Shown one piece after another: positions 51,457 to 60,081 of a stretch of DNA of 64,000 bases. The position numbers were made by a program, and so were the translations under genes. Under the pieces are notes generated by a model. The model saw only the letters and a program-made list of their open reading frames with translations. It ran no database searches and was not told where the DNA came from. Within the stretch, counting starts at the first letter, position 1, and each line of letters begins with the position of its first letter. The DNA comes from Arthrobacter ruber (GTDB lineage Bacteria > Actinomycetota > Actinomycetes > Actinomycetales > Micrococcaceae), in assembly GCF_002954225.1 (NCBI RefSeq), contig NZ_PPTH01000017.1, forward strand, positions 253,311 through 317,310, given 5' to 3'.

Positions 51457-52920
51457 TCAGGTCCCGCAGTAGGTCGTGTACTTGCCGAAGTCGTCCGGGG
51501 CGCCCGCGGCGTAGCGCTCCAGCCCCGGGCGCTCCTCGAACGGGCGGGCGACGACCTCGACGAGCCTGTCCAGGGGGCCGAGGTCGCCCGCGGTCGCGGC
51601 CTCCAGTGCCTCCTCGACGAGATGGTTCCGCGGGATGTACACGGGGTTCACGCGGTCCATGGCGTCGGCGTCGGGCCCGTGAGTGAGCCACCGCTCGGCC
51701 CAGGCGTCGAAGGCGGCGACGTCGAGCACCTTGTCCCGCGCCGGCCGGGCGTCGCCGCGGACCACCGAACTCAGTCCCCGGAAGAAGGACGTGTAGTCCA
51801 CGTGGTTCTCCTGCAGGAGGGTGAGGACGTCATTGGCCAACGCTGACGCGACCTCGTCTTCGACGTCATCGGGCAGCCCCAGTTTTGCCTTCATGCCCTC
51901 GAGCCAGGCGCCGCTGTAGCGGGGGCGGAAGGACTCGAGGACACCGACGGCGAGGGCGATGGCCTGCTCCTGCTCCTCGTCGATGAGCGGCAGGAGCGTC
52001 TCGGCGAGGCGGGCGAGGTTCCACTCGGCGATCAGCGGCTGGTTGGCGTAGGCGTACCGGCCGCCGCGGTCGATGGAGCTGTAGACCGTGGAGTAGTCGA
52101 AGACGTCCATGAACGCGCAGGGCCCATAGTCGATGGTCTCGCCCGAGATGGTCATGTTGTCCGTGTTCATCACGCCGTGGAGGAAGCCCACGAGCATCCA
52201 CTGCGCCACGAGCGCGGCCTGCGCGGACAGCACCGACTCGAACAGGGCGAGATAGGGACGCTCGGCAGTCGCGGCCTCGGGATAGTGGCGGCTGATCGCA
52301 TGGTCGGCGAGGCGCTTCAGCAGATCCTGCTCGCCGGTGGCCGCTGCGTACTGGAAGCTTCCGACGCGCAGATGGCTGCTCGCGACGCGCGTCAGGACGG
52401 CGCCCGGCAGCATGGTCTCGCGGCGTACATCGCGCCCGGTGGCGACGACGGCGAGGGAGCGCGTGGTCGGGACGCCGAGGGCCTGCATGGCCTCGCTGAC
52501 GATGTACTCGCGCAGCATGGGACCGACGACGGCGAGGCCGTCCCCGCCGCGCGCGAAGGGTGTGCGGCCGGAGCCCTTGAGGTGGATGTCGCGGAGGCGG
52601 CCCTCGACGTCGGTCACCTCGCCGAGCAGCAGCGCCCGGCCGTCGCCCAGGCGGGGGTTGAAGCTGCCGAACTGGTGGCCGGAGTAGGCCTGGGCCACCG
52701 GCGTTGCGCCGTCGGGCACGGAGGTGCCGAGCAGCAGGGCCAGGCCTTTGGGGGAGCGGAGGAACCCGGGCTCGAATCCGAGCTCCGCGGCCACCGGCTC
52801 GTTGAGGGCCAGGAGTCTCGGGGAGGGGGCGTCGTCGGCCTGCCAGGCGACCGCCATCTCGGGCAGTTCCCGCGCGAAGCGGCCGTCGAAGATGATCCTG
52901 GAGTGTGTGGGCACGCTCAT
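51457..52920 (-). CDS. selO: SelO-family protein adenylyltransferase (YdiU/UPF0061)
   Basis: A 487-aa pseudokinase-fold enzyme that transfers AMP to proteins. [25 protein letters not shown], then [16 protein letters not shown] (nucleotide loop), [17 protein letters not shown], then [28 protein letters not shown] (catalytic Asn/Asp block) match the family end to end. The C-terminal Y-C-G-T ending is typical of SelO proteins. ATG 52920 has GTGGAGGG upstream. Likely role: redox stress response by AMPylation. Confidence 0.95.
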   Translation of the reverse strand: MSVPTHSRIIFDGRFARELPEMAVAWQADDAPSPRLLALNEPVAAELGFEPGFLRSPKGLALLLGTSVPDGATPVAQAYSGHQFGSFNPRLGDGRALLLGEVTDVEGRLRDIHLKGSGRTPFARGGDGLAVVGPMLREYIVSEAMQALGVPTTRSLAVVATGRDVRRETMLPGAVLTRVASSHLRVGSFQYAAATGEQDLLKRLADHAISRHYPEAATAERPYLALFESVLSAQAALVAQWMLVGFLHGVMNTDNMTISGETIDYGPCAFMDVFDYSTVYSSIDRGGRYAYANQPLIAEWNLARLAETLLPLIDEEQEQAIALAVGVLESFRPRYSGAWLEGMKAKLGLPDDVEDEVASALANDVLTLLQENHVDYTSFFRGLSSVVRGDARPARDKVLDVAAFDAWAERWLTHGPDADAMDRVNPVYIPRNHLVEEALEAATAGDLGPLDRLVEVVARPFEERPGLERYAAGAPDDFGKYTTYCGT

Positions 52921-53052
52921 CCCTCCACCGTACGCCCGCCCACTGCGATGCCGGCGCCTGTGGAGATGCTGGCCCAAGTGGCCTCCGGATCGTAAACTAG
53001 TAAGCCACCTGACGTTCTCGGGTGACGAGGCGCACGATCGAAGGAGATCACC

Positions 53053-53217
53053 ATGGGCATCAGCAACAGGATCAGGACCGCGGCCAACCGCTACCTCAGC
53101 AGGTCGGGCACCGCGACCACGGGCAGGACCGCCGGCGGGGCTGCCGGACGACGGGGCACGCCCGTGCCGACGGGCAAGGCCGGCGGGATTCTCCGCAACC
53201 TGCTCAACCGGAAGTAG
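53053..53217 (+). CDS. Small basic 54-aa protein
   Basis: An unrecognised 54-aa basic protein: [20 protein letters not shown] at the N-terminus, a Gly/Thr/Ala-rich middle and [11 protein letters not shown] at the end. ATG 53053 has a very strong GAAGGAG 6 nt upstream, and a clear hairpin follows, so the transcription unit is well delimited. The ends look amphipathic and helical. Function unknown. Confidence 0.55.
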   Translation: MGISNRIRTAANRYLSRSGTATTGRTAGGAAGRRGTPVPTGKAGGILRNLLNRK

Positions 53218-53223
53218 CAGCAG

Positions 53224-53262
53224 CGCTCAGGCCCTCGTCCTTCCGGGAATAGGGCCTGAGCG
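53224..53262 (+). terminator. Hairpin after the 54-aa gene
   Basis: CGCTCAGGCCCT (53224-53235) pairs perfectly with AGGGCCTGAGCG (53251-53262) over a 15-nt loop, 6 bp after the stop codon. It precedes the FrnE-type gene. Confidence 0.75.
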
Positions 53263-53281
53263 TTCCGCCGTTGCGCCAGGT

Positions 53282-53977
53282 ATGCAGATAGAAATCTGGT
53301 CCGACGTGAAATGCCCGTGGTGCTTCGTCGGCAAGCGCCGCTTCGAGAAAGCCCTCGCCGAGTTCCCCCACCGCGACAGCGTCGAGGTGACCTGGAAGAG
53401 CTACCAGCTCGACCCGTCCCTTCCCGACCACTACGAGGGCACCGAGCAGCAGTACCTCGCAGAACGCAAGGGCATCGCGCCCGAGCAGGTCCGCCAGATG
53501 TGGCAGCACCTCTCCGGGCAGGCCGAGGGCGAGGGCCTCTCCTTCGACTTCGACAGCGTGGTGGTGGGCAACAGCTTCACCGCGCACCGCTTCCTGCACC
53601 TCGCGAAGTCGCACGGTCTGGGCGACGCCGCGAAGGAAGCCGTCATGTCCGCCCACTTCGAGCAGGGACTCGACACCTCCGACGTCGAGGTCCTCGTCTC
53701 CCTCGGCACGGGCGTCGGCCTGAACGAGGACGAGATCCGCGACACCGTCTCCGGCGACCGCTTCGCCGACGACGTCCGCCATGACATCGAGGAAGCCCGC
53801 ACGCTCGGCGTGCAGGGTGTCCCGTTCTTCGTCGTCGACCGCAGGTACGGGATCTCCGGCGCACAGCCCGTGGAGACGTTCCGGCAAGCCCTCGACCAGG
53901 CATGGCGGGAGTCCCACCCCCTGGTCTCCCTCACGCCGTCGCCCGACGGACCCGCCTGCGGCCCGGACGGCTGCTGA
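53282..53977 (+). CDS. DsbA-family FrnE-like oxidoreductase
   Basis: A 231-aa thioredoxin-fold protein. QIEIWSDVKCPWCFVGKRRFE holds the C-P-W-C active site and AYRFLHLAKSHG-type helix text (TAHRFLHLAKSHG) follows; VQGVPFFVVDRRYGISGAQPVETF has the cis-Pro (GVP). It ends in GPDGC with extra cysteines. No signal peptide, so it is cytoplasmic. This FrnE group takes part in oxidative stress or polyketide tailoring. ATG 53282 is chosen without a strong ribosome site. Confidence 0.92.
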   Translation: MQIEIWSDVKCPWCFVGKRRFEKALAEFPHRDSVEVTWKSYQLDPSLPDHYEGTEQQYLAERKGIAPEQVRQMWQHLSGQAEGEGLSFDFDSVVVGNSFTAHRFLHLAKSHGLGDAAKEAVMSAHFEQGLDTSDVEVLVSLGTGVGLNEDEIRDTVSGDRFADDVRHDIEEARTLGVQGVPFFVVDRRYGISGAQPVETFRQALDQAWRESHPLVSLTPSPDGPACGPDGC

Positions 53978-54021
53978 AGTCCCCCTGAACGCCCGCGGAC
54001 GGCGGCGCCCCTGTTCCGTCG

Positions 54022-54246
54022 TCAGCGGCGCGCCGCGCCCCTCGCCATCTTCCGCAGTTCGTCCTGAACGCGTTCGAGTTCACGCCGACGCCGGGCCTGG
54101 AGTTCCTCCGGGTCGGGCGTCCTGTTCCGTGGAGGCTCGTTGACGGACCCCTGGTCCGGTGCCGAGCCCTCCCCGGACGCGGGGACCGGTTCCTCCGGAG
54201 CGTCCGTTCCGTGCAGGGGATCGAAGAACAATGCGTCGCGGCCCAT
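54022..54246 (-). CDS. Small charged hypothetical protein
   Basis: A 74-aa hydrophilic protein: GRDALFFDPLHGTDAPEEPV, then a disordered stretch, then a helical EELQARRRRELERVQDELRKMARGAARR tail. ATG 54246 has an excellent AAGGAGG upstream. The longer frame extending upstream is not supported. Function unknown. Confidence 0.6.
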   Translation of the reverse strand: MGRDALFFDPLHGTDAPEEPVPASGEGSAPDQGSVNEPPRNRTPDPEELQARRRRELERVQDELRKMARGAARR

Positions 54247-54322
54247 CAGCCCTCCTTGTGGCGGTATCTGCTCCGACACTAGCCGTCCCGTGTTTCCGGC
54301 TGTTTTCGTGAACGAAGCCTGA

Positions 54323-55168
54323 TCAGGTGAGGCCCGCCGCGCGCGCGACCACCATGCCGCCGTCGTTGATCCGGGCGATGGCCCACCCGATGCCGCACAC
54401 GGCATACAGCGAGATGGGCACCAGCAGACACCACTCCCGAAACGAACCGGCGTTGCCGAGCACGGGGATCGCGATGTTCCCATTGGGCCGCCAGACCTGC
54501 GCGATGACCGGCACCTTCGCCAGGCCGCGCGGCCGCCGGAGTCGGAACGGATACAGGGGGTTGCAGCCACCGGTGGTGAGCATGTCACCGAGGATGTGCG
54601 CGATCACGCCGATCCCCACCGCGAGCGGGAACCAGAACTGCTCCTCGGGGGCGAACGCCGTGACGAACGCCCCCGCCGTCAGGCCGACCGCCCACGGCGA
54701 CCTGCGCATGCTGTCCGGGATGATCTTCAGGGCCTTCGCCGCGAAGGAGACGAGCAGCACCGTGAGCAGGCCGGCGCCCGGGTAGATGGTGCCGAAGTCG
54801 GCCGTCTCGACGGTCCAGAGCCCTGCGACGAAGGCGACGGCGACGAACGCGGCGACGCCGAGCAGCGAGTGCGTGCCCCGCCGGTGACCGCCGGAGATCG
54901 CTCCGATCCCGGCGCACAGCAGATTGGACAACGGCGGCAGGGAGTGGGCGATCGTGGCACTGTGGTGGTCGGCGTCCGGCAGGAGCGCCGCGCCGGCGGT
55001 CACGAGGGCACCGGTGACGACGCCGACCGGACTGACGTCGAGCAGCCCGAAGCCGAGGGTGACGGCGTCCGGCAGCAGGGGCACCAGATGGCCGGGATGC
55101 ACCTCGATCCGGGTGGTGGCGGCAACCCAGGCGGCGGCGCCGCAGGCAGCATGGTGGGCGCCCATCAT
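54323..55168 (-). CDS. DUF457/YdjM-type membrane-bound metal-dependent hydrolase
   Basis: A 281-aa inner-membrane protein. MGAHHAACGAAAW and ALLPDADHHSATIAHSLPPLS contain His/Asp residues typical of the family, with GGHRRGTHSLLGVAAFVAVAF and IGVIAHILGDMLTTGGCNPLYPF completing the metal-ligand pattern between TM helices. ATG 55168 or 55165; AAAGGA lies upstream. It may be a membrane hydrolase of unknown substrate. It is divergent from the LLM gene. Confidence 0.85.
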   Translation of the reverse strand: MMGAHHAACGAAAWVAATTRIEVHPGHLVPLLPDAVTLGFGLLDVSPVGVVTGALVTAGAALLPDADHHSATIAHSLPPLSNLLCAGIGAISGGHRRGTHSLLGVAAFVAVAFVAGLWTVETADFGTIYPGAGLLTVLLVSFAAKALKIIPDSMRRSPWAVGLTAGAFVTAFAPEEQFWFPLAVGIGVIAHILGDMLTTGGCNPLYPFRLRRPRGLAKVPVIAQVWRPNGNIAIPVLGNAGSFREWCLLVPISLYAVCGIGWAIARINDGGMVVARAAGLT

Positions 55169-55317
55169 GGCGGGAGTCCTTTCGGTGAGACCGCGCCGGC
55201 TGCAGGATTCCAACCGGCGGCGAGATTCCATCCTGTCGCGCGCCACCGTCATTATCCGAAGCAGGGGGCTCCCGGGGACGCCGGAATGGCTCCGACCCCG
55301 GCGCGGTTCCTGTAGAC

Positions 55318-56295
55318 ATGCCCCTTCCCTTCGCCGGTGTGTCCATCCTCGACCGCGCCCAGTCGCGGACCGGGTCCTCCGAGGCGGAGACGCTGCAGCG
55401 CGTCATCGGGCGCGCCCGGCAGGCCGAGCGGCTCGGGTTCACCCGGTTCTGGGTCGCGGAGCACCACGGCGTGCCGGGGATCGCGGGGTCGGCGCCGGCT
55501 GTGCTCGCCGCCGCCGTCCTCTCCGCCACGACGACGATCCGCGTCGGGACGGGCGGCATCATGCTGCCGAACCACCAGCCCCTCGTGGTCGCGGAGCAGG
55601 CCGCGACGCTGGCTGCCCTGTCCGGAGGCCGCTTCGACCTGGGCATCGGCCGATCGCTCGGTTTCACCTCCGCGGTGCGCGCCGCGCTGCGGACCGGCAG
55701 GGAGGAGGCGGACCGGTTCGGGCAGGACATCGCCGAACTGCTGGCCTTCCTCGACGGCACCGCGCCGGTCACGGCCCGCCCGCAGGACGCCGGCCGGACA
55801 CCGGTCTTCGTCCTCGCCACCGGGCAGGGCGTGGACATCGCCGCGAAGGCCGGCCTCGCCGTCGTCCTCGGCGGACCCGCCCTGTTCCGGGACGGCCAGC
55901 CGGCACTCGAGCGCTACCGCGCCTCCTTCCGCCCTTCCGCATGGTGGGACAGACCGCACGTGACCGCGTCGCTGAACGTGGCGGTGGCGGAGACGACGGA
56001 GGACGCGCGCCGCCTGCTCCTGCCGGAAGCGCGGGCGCTCGCCGTCTCGAGGACCAGGGGGTACTTCCCGCCGCTCGAGGCGGTCCCGTCGGAGCCGCCC
56101 ACCGCCCGGGAGGAAGGCCTCATCGAGGAATCACTCGCCACGGCCGTTTATGGGACGGTGCCCGAGGTGGAGCGGCAGCTGGCCGAGGTGCAGGCGCGCA
56201 CGGGTGCGGATGAACTGCTGGTCAGCGGTGGAGCCTACGACCTCGGAGCGCAGGAGGCGTCGGACGAACGGCTGGCGATACTGACCCGGCCCTGA
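55318..56295 (+). CDS. LLM-class flavin-dependent oxidoreductase
   Basis: A 325-aa luciferase-like enzyme. LPFAGVSILDRAQSRTGS, ARQAERLGFTRFWVAEHHGVPGIAGSAP, TIRVGTGGIMLPNHQPLVVAEQAATLAALSGGRFDLGIGR and AKAGLAVVLGG are characteristic of the MsnO8-type group. ATG 55318 starts it. Length is typical. The substrate is unknown. No partner flavin reductase lies adjacent. Confidence 0.92.
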   Translation: MPLPFAGVSILDRAQSRTGSSEAETLQRVIGRARQAERLGFTRFWVAEHHGVPGIAGSAPAVLAAAVLSATTTIRVGTGGIMLPNHQPLVVAEQAATLAALSGGRFDLGIGRSLGFTSAVRAALRTGREEADRFGQDIAELLAFLDGTAPVTARPQDAGRTPVFVLATGQGVDIAAKAGLAVVLGGPALFRDGQPALERYRASFRPSAWWDRPHVTASLNVAVAETTEDARRLLLPEARALAVSRTRGYFPPLEAVPSEPPTAREEGLIEESLATAVYGTVPEVERQLAEVQARTGADELLVSGGAYDLGAQEASDERLAILTRP

Positions 56296-56424
56296 CGCCT
56301 CCCCGCCCGGCGCGATGGCCAGTCGGACCACGAATGGTAAGCATGCTTGTTACATGGCGCCGGGTGGCTCTAGTGTTTCGTTCATGCGCCGAATCAGGCG
56401 GGCTTCACCGACGACAGGAACACC

Positions 56425-57651
56425 ATGCTCACGCTCAACGACCTCAACCCCCTCATCCGGCACCATCGCGCGGTCGTCACGGACCAGGGGGACAAGGTGG
56501 GCTCGATCGGAGTGGTGTACCTGGACGACGCCACCGAGGAGCCGACCTGGGTCACCGTCCACACCGGACTGTTCGGCACCAAGGAGTCCTTCGTGCCGCT
56601 CGCAGGAGCTTCGGTGGACGGCGACCACCTCGTGGTCCGCTACCCGCGGGACCTGATCAAGCATGCACCGTCCACCGAGCGTGACGGCCACCTGGGCCCC
56701 GAGGACGAGAGGGCTCTGTACCGGCACTACGGCCTGATCCACCCGACGGCGAAGCAGGGCGAGGTGCCGGCTGCTGCGGCGACGGCGGTTGTTCCGGCGA
56801 CGGCCGCGGCGGCGGTGACAGCCGCTGCTCCCGCTACGGCCGCTACGGCTGTGGCTCCGGCCATGGCGGCGACAGCCGCCGTCCCCGTGACGGAGGTGGC
56901 GCAGGCTCCGGCACGCACGACGTCCGCGACCGCCGCGGTGACAGCTCCTCCCATGTCCCACACCCCTTCCGAGGCATCGACGGAAACCTACGCGCAGGCG
57001 GAGACGGACACGCCGACGGAGGCCCACGCGTCGGTTGCTCCGACCCACACGCCCTCGCCCTCGCCCTCGCCCTCGCCCTCGCCGACGCCGACGCCGACGG
57101 AGACGCACGACGATGGCGGCACGCCCTGGGTGGTCCGCTCCGAGGAACGGCTGCGGGTCGACACGGAGGAGTACGAGGCGGCGCGCGTCCGGCTGCGGAA
57201 GTACGTCGTCACCGAGGAGGTGTCGCAGTCCGTACCGGTCGAGCGGGAGGAGCTGGTGATCGAGCGCGAGCCGATCACGTCGGCGACGCTCGACAGCGAC
57301 TACGCCGGTTCGCTGTTCCAGGAGGAGGCCGTCGAGTTCGTGGGGCGCGAGGAACACGCCGTGGTGATGGGCAAGGAGACCGTCGCCGTCGAGCGTGTCC
57401 GGCTCGGCAGGACCAAGGTCACGGGCAGGGCGACGGTGAGGGAGCAGGTGCGCAAGGAGCGCATCGCCAGCTCCGTCGACGGGGAGGGGGAGACCGGCGC
57501 CGATACCGGCACCCGCCGGTCCGGGGGCCGCACGCGCCGCGCTACCGGCAGCACCGGCCGGGGCCGGGTCGCGACATCCGACGATCAGGCGGGGAGGATC
57601 GTGACGAACAACCCGAACCCCCTCATCAAGGGCAAGAACAAGAAGCGCTGA
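56425..57651 (+). CDS. PRC-barrel/DUF2382 stress protein
   Basis: A 408-aa protein with two conserved ends and a low-complexity middle. The N-terminal PRC barrel reads AVVTDQGDKVGSIGVVYLDDATEEPTWVTVHTG. The middle (about residues 110-225) is Ala/Thr/Val and Ser/Pro repeats, including TPSPSPSPSPSPTPTPTE. The C-terminal DUF2382 domain reads RLRKYVVTEEVSQSVPVEREELVIEREPI and VGREEHAVVMGKETVAVERVRL. It ends in a basic tail. Similar proteins are stress-induced in actinobacteria. Confidence 0.88.
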   Translation: MLTLNDLNPLIRHHRAVVTDQGDKVGSIGVVYLDDATEEPTWVTVHTGLFGTKESFVPLAGASVDGDHLVVRYPRDLIKHAPSTERDGHLGPEDERALYRHYGLIHPTAKQGEVPAAAATAVVPATAAAAVTAAAPATAATAVAPAMAATAAVPVTEVAQAPARTTSATAAVTAPPMSHTPSEASTETYAQAETDTPTEAHASVAPTHTPSPSPSPSPSPTPTPTETHDDGGTPWVVRSEERLRVDTEEYEAARVRLRKYVVTEEVSQSVPVEREELVIEREPITSATLDSDYAGSLFQEEAVEFVGREEHAVVMGKETVAVERVRLGRTKVTGRATVREQVRKERIASSVDGEGETGADTGTRRSGGRTRRATGSTGRGRVATSDDQAGRIVTNNPNPLIKGKNKKR

Positions 57652-57784
57652 CAGGACGGCCGCCGCGCCGGGGGAGGCGGCAGTACCTCCTCCGGGCGGT
57701 ACGTGCTGCCCCGAACCGGCCTCCACCTGATAGCTTTCGGACGGAGCGGCGGGAGCCGCACCCCGCCCACCACCGGAGGCACAC

Positions 57785-58762
57785 ATGACGAGTCCGACCG
57801 AGGAATCCGTAGGAACCCCTGTCCGGGCGAGCCTCGCGTCCTGGCCCACGCCGCTCGAGCCCGCGCCCCGGCTGGCCGCTGCCCTCGGCCTCGATCCGGA
57901 CGACCTCTGGATCAAGCACGACGACCTTATCGGGCTCGGCGGCGGCGGGAACAAGGTGCGCAAGCTCGAGTGGACCGCCGGGACGGCGCTTGCACAGGGT
58001 GCCGACGTGTTGATCACGAGTGGGGCGGCGCAGAGCAACCACGCCCGCCTGACCGCTGCCGCGGGCGCCCGGCTCGGGGTGGACGTCGTCCTCGTGCTGG
58101 CAGGGCAGGCCGCGCCCACCGGCAACATCGCCCTCGATGCACTGCTCGGCGCCTCCCTCCACTGGTGCGGCGACGCCTCGGACGAGGAGCTCGCCACCCG
58201 CGTGGACGAGGTGGCCGACGAGCTCGCCGCGCAGGGCCGGCGACCCGGCGTCATCCCCTTCGGCGGGTCGAACGCCCTCGGCGCCAGCGGCTACCGGATG
58301 GCCGGCGACGAACTCCTGCACCAGGACCCGTCGGTGCAGCAGGTGGTCGTGGCGGTCGGTTCCGGCGGGACGATGGCCGGACTCGTGGCCGCGCTCGGCG
58401 CCGAGCGCGTCCTCGGCGTCGATACCGGTGCACTGTCGGAGCCGTCCGCCGCCGTCGCCCATATGGTGGCGGAGCTCACCGGGCAACCCGAGGACGAGCC
58501 CGCCCTGCGGATCGACAGGACCCTGCTCGGCTCGGGCTACGGTTCCGTCAGCGACGACGTCCTCGACGCGATGCGCCTGGCCGCCCGTACCGAGGGCCTC
58601 GTCCTCGATCCCACCTACACGGCGCGCGCCATGGCCGGACTTGTCGCTGCGGTCCGCAGGGGTGAGCTGGCGGCGGGGCAGCGCATCGTCTACTGGCACA
58701 CCGGAGGGCTGCCCGGACTGCTGGGGCACACGACGGCGCTCGAGAGGATCATGGCCGGATGA
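57785..58762 (+). CDS. PLP-dependent D-cysteine desulfhydrase/ACC deaminase family
   Basis: A 325-aa fold-type II PLP enzyme. LWIKHDDLIGLGGGGNKVRKLEW holds the PLP-binding Lys (NKVRK), ITSGAAQSNHARLTAAA the substrate-contact S-N-H and VVAVGSGGTMAGLVAAL the phosphate loop. It could break down D-cysteine or ACC. CCGGAGG precedes ATG 57785. It overlaps the aminotransferase gene by 4 bp (ATGA), so both probably act in one pathway. Confidence 0.9.
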   Translation: MTSPTEESVGTPVRASLASWPTPLEPAPRLAAALGLDPDDLWIKHDDLIGLGGGGNKVRKLEWTAGTALAQGADVLITSGAAQSNHARLTAAAGARLGVDVVLVLAGQAAPTGNIALDALLGASLHWCGDASDEELATRVDEVADELAAQGRRPGVIPFGGSNALGASGYRMAGDELLHQDPSVQQVVVAVGSGGTMAGLVAALGAERVLGVDTGALSEPSAAVAHMVAELTGQPEDEPALRIDRTLLGSGYGSVSDDVLDAMRLAARTEGLVLDPTYTARAMAGLVAAVRRGELAAGQRIVYWHTGGLPGLLGHTTALERIMAG

Positions 58763-59898
58763 ACACGTCTGCAGGGCACGACGACGCCGCCGCTTTCGCG
58801 TCCTACTCGGACGCCTTCACCGAGGCTCCCGGGTACCTGAACTTCGCCAGTTACGGGCCACCGTCGCGTGCGGTCCGCGAGCGGGTGGCACACCTCCTGG
58901 AGCTCGCAGGCAATGCCGTCGCCGATGCGAGCGACGTGCTGCACCACGAGGACCTGCGCGCACGGGAGGCCTTCGCGCGGCTCAGCGGCTTCCCCCTCGA
59001 GAACGTGGGGCTGACCGGCAGTACCTCGCTCGGGCTGTTCCAGGTGGCCTTCGGCCTGCCCGGCGGATCGGTGCTCGTCAACGCCGGCGAGTTCCCCTCC
59101 AACACCTACCCCTGGCTGCGCACCAGCGCGGTGGGACGGGCCCGCGTCGACCTGACCGGTGGGCCGGGCACGCGCATGACGCCCGACGTCGTCGCCGGCG
59201 GACTGACCGATGACACCGTTGCGGTGAGTGTGAGCGCCGTCGACTTCCGCACCGGCTACCGTGCGGACCTGGCGGGCATCCGCGAGGTGATCGGACCCGA
59301 CCGGTTGCTGGTGGTCGACGGCATCCAGGGCTTCGGCGTGGCGGACGTCGAATGGACGCTGGCCGACGTGCTCATCGCGGGCGCGCAGAAGTGGGTCCGC
59401 GCCGGGTGGGGCGTGGCCGCCCTCGCCCTGTCGTCGCAGGGCATGGAGCGGATCGAGCCGCTGCTGACCGGCTGGACGGGCGTCACGGATCCGCGCCGGT
59501 ACGACGGCGAGGAGCACCCGCCGCTGCCCGGGGCGCAGCGCTTCTCCATCTCGAACCTCTCGCCCTACGCGACCGGCGCCTTCGCGGAGGCTCTCGCACT
59601 GATCGAGACTGTGGGGGTGCCGGCGATCGACGGCATCGTGGCCACCCACGCCCAGGGGCTCGTGGAGCAGCTCGACGCCGCCGGAGTGGAAGTCCTCTCG
59701 CCGAGGGACCGCTCGGAGAGTGCCGGGATCGTCGTGGCGGAAGTCCCCGGGCGGGCGGCCGAGGCACACGCTGCCCTCGCGGCCGCCGACATCACGGCGA
59801 CGCTGCACGGGGAGGACCGCATCCGCTTCTCCGTGCACGCCACCACCCGCTCCGAGGTGTTCGGCGAGGCTGCGAAGGTCCTGGCTCCGTTCACCTGA
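58759..59898 (+). CDS. Class V aminotransferase (cysteine desulfurase-like)
   Basis: A 379-aa fold-type I PLP enzyme. GYLNFASYGPPSRAV starts it; VGLTGSTSLGLFQVAFGLPGGSVLVNAGEFPSNTYPW is the substrate and cofactor region; LLVVDGIQGFGVADVEW carries the Asp and DVLIAGAQKWVRAGWGVAAL the PLP Lys. IRFSVHATTRSEVF is the conserved C-terminus. It is translationally coupled to the desulfhydrase-like gene. The exact substrate is unknown. Confidence 0.9.
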   Translation: MNTSAGHDDAAAFASYSDAFTEAPGYLNFASYGPPSRAVRERVAHLLELAGNAVADASDVLHHEDLRAREAFARLSGFPLENVGLTGSTSLGLFQVAFGLPGGSVLVNAGEFPSNTYPWLRTSAVGRARVDLTGGPGTRMTPDVVAGGLTDDTVAVSVSAVDFRTGYRADLAGIREVIGPDRLLVVDGIQGFGVADVEWTLADVLIAGAQKWVRAGWGVAALALSSQGMERIEPLLTGWTGVTDPRRYDGEEHPPLPGAQRFSISNLSPYATGAFAEALALIETVGVPAIDGIVATHAQGLVEQLDAAGVEVLSPRDRSESAGIVVAEVPGRAAEAHAALAAADITATLHGEDRIRFSVHATTRSEVFGEAAKVLAPFT

Positions 59899-59990
59899 CG
59901 GACCGCCTTCTGGCGGACGAGGCACGACATGGTTCACAGAACGCAACCGAATCCTGAAAGTGTCCGCGGCTGGTGCTAGCGTCCCACCCA

Positions 59991-60016
59991 GAACATGTGA
60001 CCTAGGCAACATGTTC
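59991..60016. promoter_or_regulatory. Inverted repeat upstream of the M6 protease gene
   Basis: GAACATGT (59991-59998), 10-nt spacer, ACATGTTC (60009-60016), perfect arms. It lies 65 bp before the TTG start and is a candidate operator. Confidence 0.55.
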
Positions 60017-60081
60017 GTAATCTCAGGCACCTACCCTGAGCTTGCTCTGCATCAGCTGGGATATTTCATTTAGGAGACCCC

